Shown in pieces: positions 59,868 to 64,000 of a stretch of 64,000 bases of DNA. Source of the stretch: Tetranychus cinnabarinus (Eukaryota > Arthropoda > Arachnida > Trombidiformes > Tetranychidae); assembly GCA_022266195.1 (NCBI GenBank), contig WHVY01000002.1:697001-761000 (forward strand). The letters run 5' to 3'. Numbering within the stretch: position 1 is the stretch's first letter; the number at the start of each line of letters is the position of its first letter. Made by a program: the position numbers and the translations under genes. The notes beneath the pieces are model-generated. The model had not been told where the DNA came from. It saw only the letters and a list, made by a program, of their open reading frames with translations, and made no database searches.

Positions 59868-60384
59868 AGAAAATAGTCTTGAGTTGGCACAAAATGTTGA
59901 AACTCTTTCACTTGATCTTTCAAGGGATCAAAATATGTATTACTAGAGTTGAAATGGGAATTTGAATAAACAACATTATCAATACTATTATTATTAATAT
60001 ATAATTAAAGAAATCAAAATGAAATTTGATGAAATTGAATACATTGAATAAACTCCTCCTAGATAAGGGACCGTTTATAAATTTTATCTCATTATCTCAG
60101 CCTTTACCAAACAGTATAACAAGAGAGACCACTTAACCACTTTTTCAATAAATTGTTGAAAAGGTCACCACAGGATGGCGCTGTAGAAAGAAATCAATGT
60201 AAATACAGCGAACAGAGCCATGCAGTGGTGATGTGCCTGAACTAAAATGTACATTTTACATTAATTTATATCTTAATCTTTGCATTAGAGGCATCTTGTG
60301 GTGACTTTATCAACTTTTTTGTGATGCCTATTTTTCCATTGAAGTTAACTCTCTTCTTCTTACTCTTTGAAAGCAGCATCATTA
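59868..60384. other. Disabled upstream region
   Basis: It should contain the Disabled promoter. An AGGATGGCGCTG block at 60172-60183 resembles the YY1-like motif near ABCE1. Nothing else. Confidence 0.45.
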
Positions 60385-60531
60385 CAGGGTGTAGCGAAAA
60401 TTCGTGTAGGAGGTAAAAAAATATTTCCCCTTTGCGTAGAAACCAATTTTAATTTTGTTTGATTTTCTCAATTGAGAAAATGATTTCATCTCTTAAGCCC
60501 TCCTACCTACACGAACTTTCGCTACACCCTG
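60385..60531. mobile_element. 147-bp MITE with TA target duplication
   Basis: Terminal inverted repeats of about 26 bp begin CAGGGTGTAGCGAAA and end in the reverse complement (one clear mismatch). The flanks are TA at 60383-60384 and 60532-60533. The interior, about 90 bp, has no coding capacity and a near-palindromic TTTTCTCAATTGAGAAAA. It fits a Tc1/mariner-mobilised miniature element. It is unrelated by ends to the mariner copy at 28275. Confidence 0.85.
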
Positions 60532-62620
60532 TAGGCGGCTAGAGTAAAATTGAATTGACCGCGTTTAAAGGGTTAACCAGAAAAGATAGCTTTTTAGGCG
60601 GGAGCTGACTTAAACAAGCCATAAACTCCAGTTTCTTTCTTAACTTTTTTAGTTTTGTTTGTTTTGTTTCTCGTTTTGATTGTTGAATCAACTTTTAAGC
60701 TTTTAGCTACAAATCTTTTATTGCTTTATCAGGAACACAGTCTTTAACCATCTTCGAAAGAAAATTACATTGATCTCATGTTCTGCAATCTTAATAAAGC
60801 TTAGGCTTGAAGCAAGGTAAGTACAAAGCACCACATTCAACAGAGGTTTTTTTGTTAACTTTTTACGTTCAGTCAACTAAAATTCAAACTGGATTAAATG
60901 AATAATGATAAATTTAGTGAAAATCAATTAGTTACGATCAAAAAATTGGCTTTTTTAACTGGCTAAACCATCTTTGAACATTCATCGATGCATTTTATTT
61001 GGGTAAAGTTCTTGGGACACAAAAGTTGGTTATTAACCAGTGGTTTACACCTATTGTTATTTGCACCTTGATACTAGATAAAAATCACGAGAAAGACTGG
61101 AAATGTTTAAAAGTGAATCAAGTTTAATCATGTCTTTAGATTGCCGTTTGCCAAATTGACTGTTTACAAACAAAACCTTTACCTTGTATATGTTATCCAT
61201 CCAATATGCTAATTGCCTTCTTGTCATTCTTTCGAAATGGTTACGGTTGCAACGTCATTTTAATTATCGTTAAGCAAAACAGTAATCTTGGTAGTAAGGT
61301 CTTAATATCTCTAATAAGTTGAAGTTGAGGCCAGGAATAAAAAAGTACAAAAACGTTGCCAAAAATCTGTAACAAACTTTAAGTCTCTGGTTGATGGGCG
61401 CCATTGCATTCCGCATAAATCTTAATGATAATCATTTCAATTCATTCTCTAAATCTTCTATCTTCTCAGTTTACCGCAGCCTCTTTCAATATTTATACTA
61501 TGATGGATGGAAAGAGAGGAAACCCATTCAAGATCAGGCCAAGAGAGAAGCAAAACAGTGATTAACAATTGTGAATCCAAGTCTAAAAGCATCATGATCG
61601 TAGTCACACTATCCTTGAAGTGAATACAAAATTTCAATAGAATTTCTTTGTCAACAATAGGATTTGTATCCAGCTAGTCTGTCTCTTCAACAATTCAGCC
61701 ATTTTGCTCGAAATCACACATTTCATTCTTTCAAAATGAATTTCAGTCTTCTCTATCATCTCTATCTTCAATTTATTCAACGTAGATGAAACCTTGTCAA
61801 TTTGTCTAATCCGCCTTTCTGTCTGATTTATACTCTCACTTGGTTCCTTTCTTGATTCACTCCATTTCTTATTCTTCATCTTCTCTTTCCTTGGTCTCTT
61901 TTTTTCTGTCTTCACCCTCACTTTCTTTCCATTTATCTTCTTCTCACCACTGAAGACATGTATGCTCACCAAGACAATCTGGATTCATCAGACACAGTTA
62001 CCAGAATCAACAATATCATTCAAATGTTTATTTACGGTAATATATAATTACCGGTGTTTCTCCTGTGGATCCTCTGATCTGTGATATCTCCTGATTGTGA
62101 TTGTTCACCTGATGTCCGTCTTTTGTCTCAGATGACACAAGCCATGTCGATCTTTACCTCTTCGACACCAACAGTCAACTACTTTCATTTACTGTTAGAG
62201 AGCGACTATGAAAAAAATCTGCGATTTTGTTAACTTAGCCCTGACCACTTGTGTATTATTTTTCTACCTCAACCTCTAGTTCTCCCTGCTCTCGATCTCT
62301 CTCGATTGTTTTCTTCATTTTCCCATATTTTTCCTGTTCTGTTGGTTTGTTTTTATTCCATTTACCTGATCGATTATTTGGATTATATGATTTCATGAAA
62401 TTTGCAGTGAACCTTAATCAACAACATTTACCATCTGTTATACACTTAACTTTATTTTTTTTTGTTTCTCCCGCTAACCAACACATCTTCAACAATTTCA
62501 AGCTATATGTAGCTGATTTCAATCAACTTGATATCTTTGTGTACTTAAGGTGATCCTCTTTAATCCTTCAATAGGATCACATTAATCAACTGTACATTCA
62601 AAAGGTGGTCAAGCTACTCA
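60532..62620. other. intergenic between MITE and Nudix gene
   Basis: Around 60816 a GCAAG followed by GTAAGT looks like a 5' splice site, compatible with a non-coding first exon on the plus strand, perhaps of the Nudix gene. A Lys/Arg-rich open frame at 61634-61972 (minus) is the reverse of a pyrimidine-rich region and I do not call it. From 62240 to 62480 it is T/C-rich. Confidence 0.4.
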
Positions 62621-63494
62621 ATGGTCAAAACGAAACCTCGCCAAACTCGGATTTACGATGATGAAGGCTACAGAAGGAGAGCAGCTTGTCTCTGTGTTAA
62701 GAATGAACTTGAAAATGAGGTTGGTAATTTATTTATTGTTAATCAATTCTTTTGGTGGCTCTTGTCATTATATCATGAGCATGTTATTTAAATGTCACAT
62801 CATGATATTGATTTTTTTTTCAAAACAAAAGCCATTAATTTAGTTTCCATTGTTCTTGAATTTGAATCATCAGTTTGACCTGGTAATTTAACAAATGTCA
62901 AAATTGAAATCTTGTTTATGGTATCAAAATTGTTTTCCTTTTTTCTAACAAATTTGCATTATCGTTAAATTTTAGGTTCTTCTTGTCACAAGTAGTAGCT
63001 CACAGGATCGCTGGGTTGTTCCTGGTGGAGGTCTTGAACCCCATGAAGATTCACGTGAGGCAGCAGTTCGTGAAGTTATTGAAGAGGCTGGAGTTAAAGG
63101 TGACATAATAAGATGTTTAGGTACTTTTGAGGTAAATAATCATAAACTCTCCTTTTTGGTAACCAGCCAGTTTTATGTTTCCAAATTTCTTAACCGTTTT
63201 TATTGATTTTTTTATATTTATGAACAGAACCGTGAAAGGAAACATCGAACTGATGTTTACATACTTGCTGTTACCCAGGAGCTCCAAGAATGGGAAGATT
63301 CCACTGCCATAGGTTAAAAAACTACTTAATTAGTCAAAACTATTCACATATTTAACGATAATTATTTCCTTCTCCATTCTACAGGTCGTCGCAGATGTTG
63401 GTTTACCTTGGATGAAGCGATTGAGGAACTATCTTCACATAAACCAATTGAAAGTAATTACATTAAGCTGCTGATTAAAGACAAGGCAAACTGA
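62621..63494 (+). CDS. diphosphoinositol polyphosphate phosphohydrolase (Nudix, DIPP/Aps type)
   Basis: Exons 62621-62719, 62976-63131, 63228-63312 and 63385-63494 give 149 residues. The first donor is GTTGGT; it is weak, but family alignment requires it (ENE joined to VLLV). The Nudix box at residues 51-73 matches GX5EX7REUXEEXGU exactly (GGLEPHE, then REVIEEAGV). It binds Mg2+ and the catalytic Glu pair. RQTRIYDDEGYRRRAACLCVK and ENRERKHRTDVYIL, GRRRCWFTLDEAI and HKPIESNY are DIPP (NUDT3/10/11; Drosophila Aps) signatures. The enzyme cleaves beta-phosphates from inositol pyrophosphates and Ap6A/Ap5A-type dinucleotides in the cytosol. Length is typical of short DIPPs. Confidence 0.95.
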
Positions 63495-64000
63495 TGGAAT
63501 CGTGGAATCGGACTGGGTCCTTTATAGCCATCTACATGGACACTCATGATCAAGATTCACTCATTTACGTAAATTTAACCATCTTTCACGTCCCCATATT
63601 GGAAACATAATCGGAAACGATCATTTTTACTGCTTTATACTCTTTCTGACTTTAGACTGAATCATTACAAAGACTATTACTTTATTTGTACCTAAATATT
63701 CTGTATCCTGTTATCAAGATTTTTCAATTTCTAATGTTTATTAATTGAAAACATTGATATAACAAGTATGATATTGCATGAATGTACAAATGTCCTGACA
63801 GTGTACAATACATCAATTCTGAATGAGATACCCTGAGATGTTTAATTTGAGTTAGTTAGTTGACTTGATTTTTTTTCAAACTTAATATTAAATTGACCAG
63901 TTGATGTAAAATGGTTATCATCTTACATTTTAAAACTATCAATATTTATTTGAGTAATTGATTGAGTTTGATCACGTTTTTTATTCCAATGACCAGTATT
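63495..64000. other. 3' flank of Nudix gene
   Basis: AT-rich sequence to the right edge. No gene is recognised. Confidence 0.5.

Noticed and set aside
61634..61972. Lys/Arg-rich minus-strand open frame of 112 codons
   Set aside because: It is the complement of a T/C-rich leader-like region. Composition explains it, and no family is seen.

Overview
This is AT-rich nuclear DNA from a small-genome animal. Most introns are 50-200 bp, several genes have a single exon, and polyadenylation signals are plain. The gene families are animal: Disabled, dynactin p150, WASH complex subunit 1, ABCE1, SMARCAD1, a CDKL kinase, pantothenate kinase and a diphosphoinositol-phosphate Nudix hydrolase. Several DEG/ENaC-type channels, an ApoD-type lipocalin and a secreted trypsin, together with the compactness, point to a chelicerate. 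My best guess is an acariform, spider-mite-like mite, but no marker in the window proves it.

Layout. 1-1029: the 3' part of a GH31 alpha-glucosidase gene whose reading frame lacks the catalytic barrel. 1267-4699: two tandem DEG/ENaC-like genes on the minus strand inside a roughly 2.2-kb duplicated unit. 7028-8441: a secreted ENPP-type phosphodiesterase. 9278-10600: two small multi-exon secreted-protein genes on the minus strand. 11262-12614: a third, diverged DEG/ENaC gene. 13016-15785: a large foldback (inverted repeat) built from monomers of about 672 bp. 16596-18510: ABCE1 (minus). 20246-22519: CDKL kinase. 23601-26242: SMARCAD1 helicase. 26828-27710: lipocalin (minus). 28275-29159: a dead mariner copy with almost perfect ends. 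29510-30986: trypsin-like protease. 32751-35625: NRF-6-like acyltransferase. 36047-39097: dynactin p150 without a CAP-Gly domain. 39682-41199: WASH1. 43231-44902: pantothenate kinase. 45657-47251: SLC46-like transporter (minus). 48678-49295: unknown membrane protein. 49922-50668: a low-complexity secreted protein with Gly-, Arg- and Asp/Asn-rich blocks. 51971-59867: Disabled (minus). 60385-60531: a 147-bp MITE. 62621-63494: Nudix hydrolase.

There is no operon logic: the genes are separate transcription units. The housekeeping genes (ABCE1, SMARCAD1, DCTN1, WASH1, PANK, Disabled, Nudix) are interspersed with fast-evolving secreted and receptor genes, concentrated in the first 13 kb. DCTN1, WASH1 and Disabled all act in endosome or clathrin traffic, but their proximity is probably accidental.

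The parts least explained by known families are the two small secreted proteins (9278-10600), the tripartite low-complexity protein (49922-50668), the barrel-less GH31 gene and the foldback array. Exon joins were deduced by reading frame, GT/AG sites and family similarity, without transcripts.
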